The notes below the pieces were generated by a model. The model made no database searches and had not been told where the DNA came from. It saw only the letters and a program-made list of their open reading frames with translations. A program made the translations under genes and the position numbers. A stretch of 44,229 nt of DNA from Geobacteraceae bacterium (GTDB lineage Bacteria > Desulfobacterota > Desulfuromonadia > Geobacterales > Geobacteraceae), in assembly GCA_029975275.1 (NCBI GenBank), contig JARKPN010000125.1, positions 1 to 44,229 on the forward strand, read 5' to 3'. Of this stretch, positions 35,533-43,677 are shown piece after piece; within the stretch, counting starts at the first letter, position 1; every line of letters starts with the position of its first letter.

Positions 35533-36888
35533 GTGAACGACATGACTGACGCAGCCGTAAAGAGAACAAAGGTAGTTGCCGAAACGGAATTGCTGCCGGC
35601 ATTGCGAAATTATCCTTCCCGATTGTTTGTCGAGACCACCACCCGCTGCAACATGAAGTGCCATATGTGCGTCAAGCAGAGCATGGGCAACGGAGTCAAA
35701 GAGGGGGATATCTCCCGTGAAACCTTCGAGGCCATCCTGCCGGCGCTTCCTCAGGCAGAGGCGCTCATTCTCAACGGCATTGGAGAGCCGCTCCTCCATC
35801 CCGACTTCGAAGCCTTTATCCGCATCGGCAAAGAATCGATGCCGGCTGGAAGCTGGGTGGGTTTCCAGTCAAACGGACTCCTGCTTGATGAGGCCCGCGC
35901 CCTGTCGCTGGTCCAGGCGGGGCTCGACCGGATCTGCCTGTCTCTGGACGCCATCTGCCCGGACACCTTCCGAAAAATCCGGGAAGGCGGGGAGGTCAAG
36001 GATCTCGAGTTCGCTTTTACCGCACTGAACAAGGCACGGATGCGCCACCCGGAAAGCAGGCTGCAGATCGGGGTCGAATTCGTCATCATGCGAGAAAACA
36101 TTCACCAGTTGCCCGATGTCCTGCGCTGGGTTTCCAAATTGGGGGTTTCTTTTGCCATAGTTTCCCATCTCCTTCCCTACGACAAAGAGCATGTTGCCCA
36201 GATTGCCTATGATTACAATACGCGGGAAGCAATAGAACATTATCTCTCATGGAAGAAAAAAGGAGAGGAACAGGGGATAGATATCACCAATTTCTTCCAT
36301 GTCTATCATTGCAAGTTCATTCGGACCCCTGAAGAGCAGCGCATGGTCGATTTCGTCCTGCAAATGATCGCCGAGGCGAGGGAGCGCGACATTTTCCTGC
36401 ACTGGGATAACCTGACGAAACGGGATGTAGCCATGGCGGAGGACCTGGCCGAAACCTTCGAACAGGCCAAGGCTGTGGCCAAAGAGACGGGGCTTGACCT
36501 GCGCCTGCCAGGCTCTTCGCCCAAAAACGAAAGGACATGCGATTTTATAGATAACGGCGGCGTTTTTGTTTCCTGGGACGGCGATGTTCACCCCTGCTAC
36601 TTCCTCTGGCATACCTTCCAGTGCCACTTCGCCGGGCGCAGGAAGTATGTGAACAGGAATGTTTTCGGCAACCTGGATGAAACGGGCATTCTGGAGATCT
36701 GGAATGACCCGAAGTACCGCGCGTTCAGGGAAGAGGTACTCAAGCATGAGTATCCCTTCTGCTCCAACTGCAACCTGCTTCCCTGTGAATACATCTATTG
36801 CGAGGAGTTCGAACAGGACTGTTATACCAACATCGTCCCGTGCGGCGATTGCTTCTGGTGCATGGGATTGTTTCAATGCCTGTCGTGA
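35533..36888 (+). CDS. Radical SAM/SPASM domain protein in the ars cluster
   Basis: A 451-residue radical SAM enzyme. The SAM cluster motif CNMKCHMC gives Cys39, Cys43 and Cys46 (CX3CX2C), with NGIGEPLLHPDFE as the GGE-like segment. The C-terminal half holds at least twelve further cysteines (CDFIDNGG, HPCYFLW, CSNCNLLPCEYIYC, ending CGDCFWC), a SPASM-type region for extra [4Fe-4S] clusters. It resembles proteins annotated as putative metalloenzyme SPASM maturases in Geobacter (recalled name, unchecked). No substrate peptide gene is visible nearby. AAGGAG lies 2 bases before GTG 35533 and 11 before ATG 35542, so either start is possible. Its role in arsenic handling is unknown. Confidence 0.85.
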   Translation: MNDMTDAAVKRTKVVAETELLPALRNYPSRLFVETTTRCNMKCHMCVKQSMGNGVKEGDISRETFEAILPALPQAEALILNGIGEPLLHPDFEAFIRIGKESMPAGSWVGFQSNGLLLDEARALSLVQAGLDRICLSLDAICPDTFRKIREGGEVKDLEFAFTALNKARMRHPESRLQIGVEFVIMRENIHQLPDVLRWVSKLGVSFAIVSHLLPYDKEHVAQIAYDYNTREAIEHYLSWKKKGEEQGIDITNFFHVYHCKFIRTPEEQRMVDFVLQMIAEARERDIFLHWDNLTKRDVAMAEDLAETFEQAKAVAKETGLDLRLPGSSPKNERTCDFIDNGGVFVSWDGDVHPCYFLWHTFQCHFAGRRKYVNRNVFGNLDETGILEIWNDPKYRAFREEVLKHEYPFCSNCNLLPCEYIYCEEFEQDCYTNIVPCGDCFWCMGLFQCLS

Positions 36889-36972
36889 GAGTTTCGATCA
36901 TGACCGCAATCTGCATGTCAGTGTCTGAGCAGGTAATTGCGTGAAACGCTTAGTTGAGGATAAGGAGTTTTC

Positions 36973-39123
36973 ATGTTTCAGGATTTTCTCCACAATATGC
37001 CCAAAAATATCTTCTTTACCGGTAAAGGGGGTGTAGGGAAAACAACCACCTCGGCGGCAACTGCTATTGCCCTGGCCAGCAGTGGTAAGCGAGTGCTCCT
37101 GGTCAGTACCGATCCTGCTTCAAATCTGGATGAGGTTCTTGGTTTGCCATTGTCAGCCACGCCTCAACTGGTACTGCAAGTACCCGGGCTCTATGCAATG
37201 AATGTCAATCCGATTGCCGCTGCTGCCGCCTACCGGGAGCAGATAGTTGGCCCTTACCGGGGAATACTGCCAGAGGCAGCGGTGCGCAGCATGGAGGAAC
37301 AGCTTTCTGGTGCTTGCACTGTCGAGATCGCAGCCTTCAACGAATTCGCGACTCTCGTAGGAAATCCGGCATCAGTGGCCGATTTCGACCATGTCATCTT
37401 TGATACAGCACCTACCGGCCATACCCTGCGCTTGTTAACCCTACCTGCAGCCTGGAGCGATTTCATTAATACCAACACAGGCGGCACTTCCTGTCTTGGT
37501 CCTTTGTCTGGTCTGAAGTCCCGGCACCAACTCTATGAAAATACCCGCCGCTTACTGGGTGATGCTAAAGAAACACTGGTGGTTGTGGTGTCTCGTCCGG
37601 ACAAGTCTCCTTTGGTCGAAGCTGCCCGCGCCTCGGCTGAACTGCGGGAACTCGGTGTGGCCAATCAGCATCTGGTCATTAATGGCATCCTCCAGTTGAC
37701 CGATCCGGGAGATTTGATCGCGACTGCCCTGGTTACGCAGGAAAGGACAGCATTGGCTGAAATGCCTCAGGCTCTAGCGTTGCTCCCACGCATAGAACTA
37801 CCTTTGAGCGGGGCGGAGTTGCTCGGCATCCCGGCGTTACTAAATTTTTTCTCTCCCGAAACCGGCCTGCCATCGCCTGCAAGTGAACCAACACGGACAA
37901 CACCACTTCCATCCACTTTGAACAACCTTCTTGATAAGCTCGCACACCAAACGAGTGGAGTCATAATGACCATGGGAAAAGGGGGGGTAGGCAAGACTAC
38001 TCTTGCGGCCAGTATTGCCTCTTCTTTGGCAGCTCTAGGCAAGAGGGTCCATCTGACAACTACCGATCCGGCATCCCATATTTCACACAACCTGGGGCAC
38101 GTCGCTGACGGTCTGCAGGTAAGCAGAATCGATCCTGAGCAAGAAACTGCAGCATACCGGAATGGAGTGCTTGCGACCATTGGTGCGAGCCTCGATAAAG
38201 AAGCGCGGGCGCTGCTGGAGGAAGATCTGCGCTCGCCCTGTACGGAGGAGATAGCCGTTTTTAGGGCATTTGCTGAAATAGTCGATCAGGGAACCGACAG
38301 CTTTGTGGTGATCGATACTGCACCAACCGGTCACACGCTCCTGCTCTTGGATGCCTCCGAATCCTATCATCGCGAGGTATCTCGATCCCTGAGTGATATG
38401 CCGGAGGCGGTGCGCAGGCTTCTGCCACGGTTGAGGGATCCAGCTTTCACCAAAGTTTTCCTGGTGACCCTGCCGGAGGCGACGCCGGTCCACGAGGCTC
38501 TGGCGCTCCAGAGCGACCTGCGCCGAGCAGGCATCGAACCCAGTGGCTGGATTGTTAATCGGAGCTTGGCACCTCTTGTCGTGACAGAACCGATCCTAGT
38601 TCAGCGCCGCGCACGGGAATTCCGATATTTGAACGAAGTGGTTCGCCAGGGTTTGCCAACTTTCCTCGTCCCTTGGCAAACTATGCCGAAGGATGCAAGC
38701 CAATCATGTAACTCAAATCATGTCGTCGTCTCACAAAATGAAGGGGAAAAAATGAAAATTGAAATTTACGACCCAGCTATGTGTTGCCCTTCCGGTGTCT
38801 GCGGGCCGAGTGTTGATCCCGAATTGGTGCGCATCCAGGAGGCACTGCGCCAAATTCAAAAACAAGCGCCCGAAGTTCAAGTTTTACGCTATGGCCTCTC
38901 CACTGACCCGCAGGCATTTGCCGACAGTCCTGTCGTTACCGAGATGTTGAGGAATCAAGGACCTGATATCTTACCTCTGGTATTTGCAGATGGTGAACTT
39001 GTCACAGTGGGTCGGTATCCAAGTAATAGACGTCTACAGGCTCTCCTGAAGAAGGTCGATATTACCGTCACTTTAGCTGACAGGGAAAAAGCGACTTGCT
39101 GCTGCGGTCCCGGTTGTTGCTGA
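36973..39123 (+). CDS. arsA: Arsenite-efflux ATPase ArsA fused at its C-terminus to metallochaperone ArsD
   Basis: A 716-residue continuous ORF. ArsA part (about 1-580): two ATPase halves, each with GKGGVGKTT (residues 17-25 and about 336-344) and DTAPTGHTL. The three arsenite ligands of plasmid R773 ArsA are in place at Cys115, Cys174 and Cys423 (Cys113/172/422 there). ArsD part (594-716): the DPAMCCPSGVCG metal site, a GRYP block and a CCCGPGCC tail match ArsD's Cys12/13/18 and C-terminal pairs. ArsD passes As(III) to ArsA, which energises an efflux pump. An internal ATG at 38752 with AAGGGG 5 bases upstream could also make free ArsD. Base use is less GC-rich than acr3 and rlmD, hinting at transfer. 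Confidence 0.92.
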   Translation: MFQDFLHNMPKNIFFTGKGGVGKTTTSAATAIALASSGKRVLLVSTDPASNLDEVLGLPLSATPQLVLQVPGLYAMNVNPIAAAAAYREQIVGPYRGILPEAAVRSMEEQLSGACTVEIAAFNEFATLVGNPASVADFDHVIFDTAPTGHTLRLLTLPAAWSDFINTNTGGTSCLGPLSGLKSRHQLYENTRRLLGDAKETLVVVVSRPDKSPLVEAARASAELRELGVANQHLVINGILQLTDPGDLIATALVTQERTALAEMPQALALLPRIELPLSGAELLGIPALLNFFSPETGLPSPASEPTRTTPLPSTLNNLLDKLAHQTSGVIMTMGKGGVGKTTLAASIASSLAALGKRVHLTTTDPASHISHNLGHVADGLQVSRIDPEQETAAYRNGVLATIGASLDKEARALLEEDLRSPCTEEIAVFRAFAEIVDQGTDSFVVIDTAPTGHTLLLLDASESYHREVSRSLSDMPEAVRRLLPRLRDPAFTKVFLVTLPEATPVHEALALQSDLRRAGIEPSGWIVNRSLAPLVVTEPILVQRRAREFRYLNEVVRQGLPTFLVPWQTMPKDASQSCNSNHVVVSQNEGEKMKIEIYDPAMCCPSGVCGPSVDPELVRIQEALRQIQKQAPEVQVLRYGLSTDPQAFADSPVVTEMLRNQGPDILPLVFADGELVTVGRYPSNRRLQALLKKVDITVTLADREKATCCCGPGCC
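38752..39123 (+). other. arsD: Possible internal translation start for free ArsD
   Basis: The ArsD domain begins at Met594 of the fusion, with AAGGGG (38741-38746) 5 bases before its ATG. That is a strong ribosome site inside the ORF. A 123-residue stand-alone ArsD would result. No stop codon separates it from ArsA, so fusion and free forms may both exist, or the site is a relic of a former separate gene. Confidence 0.5.
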
Positions 39124-39362
39124 GTTACCAGGGTTTTACGTAATGCCGAGCATAGAAATCGTGTAAAGCATGTAAAGTTAGTAAAAATAAAAAATTACAC
39201 AAATAACAAAATTGTCTTGATTATCTTCATGGATACGGATAATCTTAGAACTCAAAAGTAAAGCATTTTTACCTGCCTTGAATCATGAGTGTTGTTTTGG
39301 CTGTTTTTGTTCAGCAGCATCGTGCCGGATATGGCAAGGGTTGTCGCCTGGATAAATTTTTT
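39124..39362. other. AT-rich intergenic region with a weak ArsR half-site
   Basis: No gene is visible in the 239 bases between arsA-D and the acr3 promoter. ATACGGATAAT (39233-39243) resembles the operator half-site (ATGCGGATAA), with a TTGATT (39217) and GATAAT (39238) pair only 15 bases apart. It could be a second, weaker regulated site. Confidence 0.3.
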
Positions 39363-39395
39363 TTGATAGTTATTATCCGCTCATGCGGATAATAA
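39363..39395 (+). promoter_or_regulatory. acr3 promoter with perfect ArsR-type operator
   Basis: TTGATA (39363-39368) is followed by an inverted repeat with 11-base arms: TTATTATCCGC (39370-39380) and GCGGATAATAA (39385-39395), with a 4-base centre TCAT. GATAAT at 39388 is the likely -10 box with a 19-base spacer, so the operator covers the space between -35 and -10. It is the best-formed of the three operators and ends about 27 bases before the ATG. Confidence 0.75.
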
Positions 39396-39422
39396 AGGGA
39401 TGATTCAGGAGGAATCGCAACA

Positions 39423-40502
39423 ATGCAAGGACTGATGAAGAAGCTTTCTTTTCTCGACCGCTACCTGACAGTCTGGATCTTTGCGGCCATGTTTCTCGGC
39501 CTGTCGCTCGGGTACTTCGTGCCCGCTTCCAAGGCCCTCATCAACCACTTTCAGGTGGGAACCACCAACATCCCCATCGCCATCGGCCTGATCCTGATGA
39601 TGTACCCGCCATTGGCCAAGGTCAGGTACGAGGAGATGCCCCTGGTGTTCGGGAACAAGAAGATCCTGGGTCTTTCCCTGCTGCAGAACTGGGTGGTGGG
39701 ACCGATCCTGATGTTTGTGCTGGCCATCGTCTTTCTCCACAACTATCCCGAGTACATGGTCGGTCTCATCATGATGGGGATGGCCCGCTGCATCGCCATG
39801 GTCATCGTCTGGAACGATCTGGCCTGCGGCGACCGTGAGTACGCGGCCGGCCTGGTAGCCTTCAACTCGGTCTTCCAGGTGCTGTTCTTCTCGGTCTATT
39901 GTTACGTGTTCGTCACGGTTCTTCCTCCGCTGTTCGGCTTCAAGGGTGTGGTGGTTGACGTGACCATGGGAGAGATCGCCAGGAGCGTCTTCATCTACCT
40001 GGGAATCCCGTTCATCGCCGGGATGATCACGCACTTCAGCCTGACCCGCGTCAAGGGAAAGGAGTGGTTCGAAAACACCTTCGTGCCGGTCATCAGTCCA
40101 CTCACACTGATCTTCCTGCTCTTTACCATAGTGGTCATGTTCGCCACCCAGGGGGACAAGATCCTGAGCAAGCCCCAGGATGTGGTGGTGATAGCCGTTC
40201 CCCTGCTGCTCTACTTCGTCATCATGTTCGTGGTCTCCTTCTTCATGAGCAAGAAAATCGGCACCGATTACGAGAAGAGCGCCACCCTGTCGTTCACCGC
40301 GGCCAGCAACAACTTCGAGCTGGCAATCGCCGTGGCCATCTCGGTGTTCGGACTGAACTCCGGCCAGGCATTTGCCTCGGTCATCGGACCGCTGGTGGAG
40401 GTGCCGGTGCTCATCAGCCTGGTGAACCTGGCGTTCTACTTCCAGAAAAAGTATTTTGCCGACCAGATGAAGTGCAAGGTGGACGGCGTAACCATGCCGT
40501 AG
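39423..40502 (+). CDS. acr3: Arsenite efflux permease ACR3
   Basis: A 359-residue inner-membrane protein with about ten hydrophobic segments. The ACR3 signature [20 protein letters not shown] carries the conserved Cys123 needed for As(III) transport. [39 protein letters not shown] is the second conserved block. It extrudes arsenite and may work with ArsA. GGAGG lies about 9 bases before the ATG. Base use is GC-rich, like the core genome and unlike arsA. It has its own ArsR-type operator. Confidence 0.95.
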   Translation: MQGLMKKLSFLDRYLTVWIFAAMFLGLSLGYFVPASKALINHFQVGTTNIPIAIGLILMMYPPLAKVRYEEMPLVFGNKKILGLSLLQNWVVGPILMFVLAIVFLHNYPEYMVGLIMMGMARCIAMVIVWNDLACGDREYAAGLVAFNSVFQVLFFSVYCYVFVTVLPPLFGFKGVVVDVTMGEIARSVFIYLGIPFIAGMITHFSLTRVKGKEWFENTFVPVISPLTLIFLLFTIVVMFATQGDKILSKPQDVVVIAVPLLLYFVIMFVVSFFMSKKIGTDYEKSATLSFTAASNNFELAIAVAISVFGLNSGQAFASVIGPLVEVPVLISLVNLAFYFQKKYFADQMKCKVDGVTMP

Positions 40503-40638
40503 AAAAGACATGTCATGGCACTCGATAAAAAACAAAGGAGCTGACGGCCGTTGGCGTTTCAGTCGCTGTAAACAGCGGGCGAGCGTTGAAGAATCATGTA
40601 AATCAGACCCGAATCCAAAAGAACAAGGAGCAAAGACA
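40503..40638. other. Junction between acr3 and the AT-rich gene
   Basis: An AAAGGAG ribosome-site-like sequence at about 40532 leads into no start codon, as if a following gene had been lost. A palindrome (CGCTGT, AA, ACAGCG) lies at 40564-40577. No gene is supported. Confidence 0.3.
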
Positions 40639-41262
40639 ATGGAACCAATTTCAGTAAAAGTAGAGAATACAGGAATGTCTCTTTCTATAGAGGCTGCAAA
40701 AGGATTTCTTGCCAAACTTGCCGGGCCTGCGACTGAGGAATTGGATTTTCTTCTCTACGATAGTGTAAAAATGTACCGTCTCAGGAACCAGCTCCGCATT
40801 CTCGGTAAAGCGCAAAAAATTCTTGAATCGGCAAAATCAGAGCCAAATGTCGTCCCTTTTCGTACCCTTATTCGAATTTTAGAAGGTGCAGCTTTAGAAG
40901 ACGACGAAACACTCATCACGAAATGGGCTGCTCTGTTAGCCAATGCTGCCAAAGAAACAAACAGTTTCGCAACCCACCCAAGTTTCCCGAAAATCCTTGC
41001 CGAATTAGTACCACTTGAGGCGCAGTTTATTGATATTCTTGCCGAAAAGGGGATCGTCGAATGGCTGTACTTTAGGAAAAAGCTGGCCGAAAGGCTTCAG
41101 ACGAGTGAGGCCAGCATTGACCATTGCTATGGGAACTTGTTTCGGTTGGACTTGGTCAGGCTTGTTGATAAATCGGTTGCAATGGTAGGATCCGTTGACA
41201 ACTACATAGAAATAACGCCGTTTGGCAAATCTTTTTTGTTAGCGTGCTGTCCTTCGGAGTGA
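40639..41262 (+). CDS. DUF4393/Abi-alpha-like protein
   Basis: A 207-residue protein resembling the Abi-alpha (DUF4393) family, linked to phage abortive infection in some hosts. The matching layout is AAKGFLAKLAGPATEELDFLLYD, then RNQLRILGKAQKILE, then VPFRTLIRILEGAALEDDETLITKWAALLANAA, then HPSFPKILAELVPLEAQF. AAGGAG lies 8 bases before ATG 40639; the ORF upstream in frame has no start I trust. The gene is visibly more AT-rich than its neighbours, which suggests horizontal transfer. No partner gene is seen. The family call is from memory of the pattern. Confidence 0.7.
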   Translation: MEPISVKVENTGMSLSIEAAKGFLAKLAGPATEELDFLLYDSVKMYRLRNQLRILGKAQKILESAKSEPNVVPFRTLIRILEGAALEDDETLITKWAALLANAAKETNSFATHPSFPKILAELVPLEAQFIDILAEKGIVEWLYFRKKLAERLQTSEASIDHCYGNLFRLDLVRLVDKSVAMVGSVDNYIEITPFGKSFLLACCPSE

Positions 41263-41315
41263 TCGTAATCACGTAGTCACCCCACCGGACAAATTTTTTT
41301 CGTTTGCTACCCTTA

Positions 41316-41471
41316 TCAGTGGTCATGCCGTTTCCCCTCAGGGAGAGTTGGCACCATCTCTATGTGCAACTCTGTTACAGCTAACTGAAGCGGCCAGCGA
41401 CCGGACTGATTCACCACCCAGATCGTGGCAGCCAATATTGCTCCCGCAATTGCCAAAAACTCCTTGAGCAT
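41316..41471 (-). CDS. Possible small membrane protein, 51 residues
   Basis: A minus-strand ORF whose start at 41471 has a GGGG box 6 bases upstream. MLKEFLAIAGAILAATIWVV is one membrane segment, followed by a soluble tail (QSGRWPLQLAVTELHIEMVP). No family is recognised. It may be a real small protein or a remnant; it lies in the 390-base gap before cfa. Confidence 0.25.
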   Translation of the reverse strand: MLKEFLAIAGAILAATIWVVNQSGRWPLQLAVTELHIEMVPTLPEGKRHDH

Positions 41472-41505
41472 CTGGTACCCCATAACACCTATGATTTCGC
41501 AAAGT

Positions 41506-41544
41506 CCCCCTCCCGCGATGGCCGTCACCGGAGGGGGTTTTTTT
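41506..41544 (+). terminator. Strong intrinsic terminator
   Basis: CCCCCTCC (41506-41513) pairs with GGAGGGGG (41530-41537), followed by seven T residues (41538-41544). It lies 244 bases after the DUF4393-like gene, and no plus-strand gene ends closer, so the RNA it terminates is uncertain. Confidence 0.85.
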
Positions 41545-41651
41545 CGGCTGTTACGATATACTTAGCTTGTTCGTAAATAGCCGGTTTCGGTGCTCAATCC
41601 CGTGCAGCTCTCCGTTGTGGGGCGCCGGACGTATCTCGGTGGGGGTGAAGG

Positions 41652-42770
41652 ATGCCGTCGGCAAGGTACCGAAAACGTATTGAAGAGTTGTTTACCAGGG
41701 CCGATGTCGCGGTTGACGGCAACCGTCCATGGGATATCACGGTCAGCAATGAAAACCTGTTCAGGAGAATGCTGGCCCACGGCTCCCTCGGCTTCGGCGA
41801 GGCATACATGGACGGCTGGTGGGACTGCGAACGGATCGACCAGTTGATCTGCCGGTTGCTAGGAGCGGGCGTTGACCGCCAGGTCCGGACCTGTGGCGCC
41901 GTATTGGCCTCGATCAGGGCGAGGCTGTCCAATCGCCAGACGCCTGCGCGTTCTCTACGGGTGGGCAAGCTTCACTACGATATCGGCAACGACCTCTACC
42001 AGTTGATGCTCGATTCCCGTATGATTTACAGCTGCGCATACTGGAAGGATGCGGCCACCCTGGATGCGGCCCAGGAGGACAAACTGGACCTGATCTGCCG
42101 CAAGCTCCGGCTTGAGCCGGGCATGCGCCTGCTGGACATAGGCTGCGGCTGGGGCGGTCTGGCCGGGTTTGCCGCCGAACGGTACGGTGTCGAGGTGGTA
42201 GGAGTGACCATTTCCAGGGAGCAGGCCTCGCTGGCGGTCGAGCGCTGCCGGGGGCTGCCGGTGAGGATCAGGCTCCAGGACTACCGGGAACTCGACGAAT
42301 CCTTCGACCGTATCGTGTCCGTCGGCATGTTCGAGCACGTGGGATACAAAAATTACCGGACCTTCATGTCCGTGGTGGATCGCTGCCTGAAAAAGGGAGG
42401 GCTGTTACTGCTCCACACCATCGGCGGAAACCGGCCGGTTGCCACCACCGACCCTTGGATCGAGCGCTATATCTTTCCCAACGGCATGCTTCCCTCGGCT
42501 GACCGGATCACATCGTCAATAGAGGGTCTGTTCATTCTCGAAGACTGGCACAACTTCGGCCCCGACTACGACATGACCCTCATGGCCTGGTGGCGCAGGT
42601 TCGAGGATGCCTGGCCGCATCTCGAAGGCCGTTACGGTGAAAGATTCCACCGCATGTGGCGCTATTATCTGCTATCATGCGCCGGGGCCTTCCGCGCAAG
42701 GGTAAACCATCTGTGGCAGGTGGTGCTGGCCAAGGACGGGGCCTGCGGGTGCTACCGGCCGGCGCGGTGA
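41652..42770 (+). CDS. cfa: Cyclopropane-fatty-acyl-phospholipid synthase
   Basis: A 372-residue SAM-dependent enzyme that adds a methylene bridge to double bonds of membrane phospholipid acyl chains. The SAM site reads LLDIGCGWGGLAGFAAERYG (about residues 158-177). HYDIGNDLYQLMLD, MFEHVGYKNYRTF and the C-terminal YYLLSCAGAFRAR followed by LWQVV match E. coli Cfa. Length is close to E. coli Cfa (382). GGTGAAGG lies just before the ATG. No promoter stands out upstream. It is preceded by a strong terminator and followed by a palindromic repeat. Confidence 0.95.
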   Translation: MPSARYRKRIEELFTRADVAVDGNRPWDITVSNENLFRRMLAHGSLGFGEAYMDGWWDCERIDQLICRLLGAGVDRQVRTCGAVLASIRARLSNRQTPARSLRVGKLHYDIGNDLYQLMLDSRMIYSCAYWKDAATLDAAQEDKLDLICRKLRLEPGMRLLDIGCGWGGLAGFAAERYGVEVVGVTISREQASLAVERCRGLPVRIRLQDYRELDESFDRIVSVGMFEHVGYKNYRTFMSVVDRCLKKGGLLLLHTIGGNRPVATTDPWIERYIFPNGMLPSADRITSSIEGLFILEDWHNFGPDYDMTLMAWWRRFEDAWPHLEGRYGERFHRMWRYYLLSCAGAFRARVNHLWQVVLAKDGACGCYRPAR

Positions 42771-42782
42771 TTCCACGAGTAA

Positions 42783-42817
42783 CAGACCTGCCAGGTTTTC
42801 GAAACCTGACAGGTCTG
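42783..42817. repeat. 35-bp imperfect palindrome, possible mobile repeat
   Basis: CAGACCTG (42783-42790) and CAGGTCTG (42810-42817) enclose CAGGTTT and AAACCTG, with one mismatch and a small TCG loop. It lies 12 bases after the cfa stop, with no T tract. Very similar palindromes (AGACCTGNCAGGTTTT...) occur as interspersed repeats in other bacteria, as I recall; only this copy is in the window. It may also act as a terminator. Confidence 0.6.
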
Positions 42818-42859
42818 AGAACGGAAACCATGCAATGAGAAAGGAAAGACCTCTTCAGG

Positions 42860-43663
42860 ATGAAACCGAAAAAGAACATCTATATCTTCTCCAATTCCAC
42901 CGGTGAAACAGCGGAGCGGGTCATCAAGGCCACCCTGGCCCAGTTCGACGCTCCGGAGACCAAGGTGTTCCGCAAGAGCTACCTGAAGACCATGGATGAC
43001 GTCAGAGTCGCGGTGGAAGACGTTGCCAAGCGGCCGGGCCTGATTGTATTCACCCTCATGAACCGGGCCCACGTGGCAGAGCTCAACGCCGAGGTGGAGC
43101 GGCTCGGCCTGGAGTCGTTCGACGTTATTTCGCCAATAATCGAGAAGATGGAGGAGTACCTCGGGCTTCCGGCCAAACGGAGGCCGGGGGTCATCTATAA
43201 GGTGGACGAGGAATACATCAAGCGGCTGGAGTCGGTGAATTTCACCGTCAAGCACGACGACGGACAGAGCACCCAGGACCTGGACCAGGCCGACATGGTC
43301 CTGGTGGGGGTGTCGAGGACCTCCAAGACGCCGCTGTCCATGTACCTGGCAGGGAAGGGGTACAAGGTGGCCAACATCCCCCTGGTGGAAGAGGTAAGGC
43401 CGCCGGACATGCTCTTCAAGATTCCCCAGGAGCGCGTCGTCGGCCTGACCATCGATGTGCAGCAGCTGATCAATATCCGCATGTCGCGGATGCGGAACAT
43501 GCGGCAACCGGTCCGCGGCCGTTACACCGAGTACGATACGGTCGAGTCTGAACTGGTCTTTTCCAAACGGCTGTACCGGCAAAACCCCAAATGGATGGTG
43601 GTGGACATGACCAACAAGGCCATTGAGGAGGCCGCAGCCGAGATCATGAAGAAATTCCAGTAG
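42860..43663 (+). CDS. ppsR: Pyruvate,phosphate dikinase/PEP synthase regulatory kinase-phosphorylase (PpsR/YdiA family)
   Basis: A 267-residue protein of the DUF299 (YdiA/PpsR) family, which phosphorylates and dephosphorylates PEP synthase or pyruvate,phosphate dikinase to switch it off and on. IYIFSNSTGETAERVIKA at the start, GVSRTSKTPLSMYLA as P-loop (about residues 150-164) and KVANIPLVEEV are the family signatures. The family uses ADP as phosphate donor in the kinase direction. No pps or ppdK gene is in the window. The ribosome site is weak (AGG just before the ATG). Confidence 0.9.
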   Translation: MKPKKNIYIFSNSTGETAERVIKATLAQFDAPETKVFRKSYLKTMDDVRVAVEDVAKRPGLIVFTLMNRAHVAELNAEVERLGLESFDVISPIIEKMEEYLGLPAKRRPGVIYKVDEEYIKRLESVNFTVKHDDGQSTQDLDQADMVLVGVSRTSKTPLSMYLAGKGYKVANIPLVEEVRPPDMLFKIPQERVVGLTIDVQQLINIRMSRMRNMRQPVRGRYTEYDTVESELVFSKRLYRQNPKWMVVDMTNKAIEEAAAEIMKKFQ

Positions 43664-43677
43664 GAGGCAGCAGACGA

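Noticed and set aside
36922-36972. Another ArsR operator before arsA
   Set aside because: No ATGCGGATA half-site is present in this gap; arsA is more likely transcribed from the arsC promoter.
41501-41544. CGCAAAG plus stem as half of a cyclic-di-GMP (GEMM) riboswitch
   Set aside because: The other conserved half and the second tetraloop-receptor arm are absent; the stem with seven T residues is an ordinary terminator.
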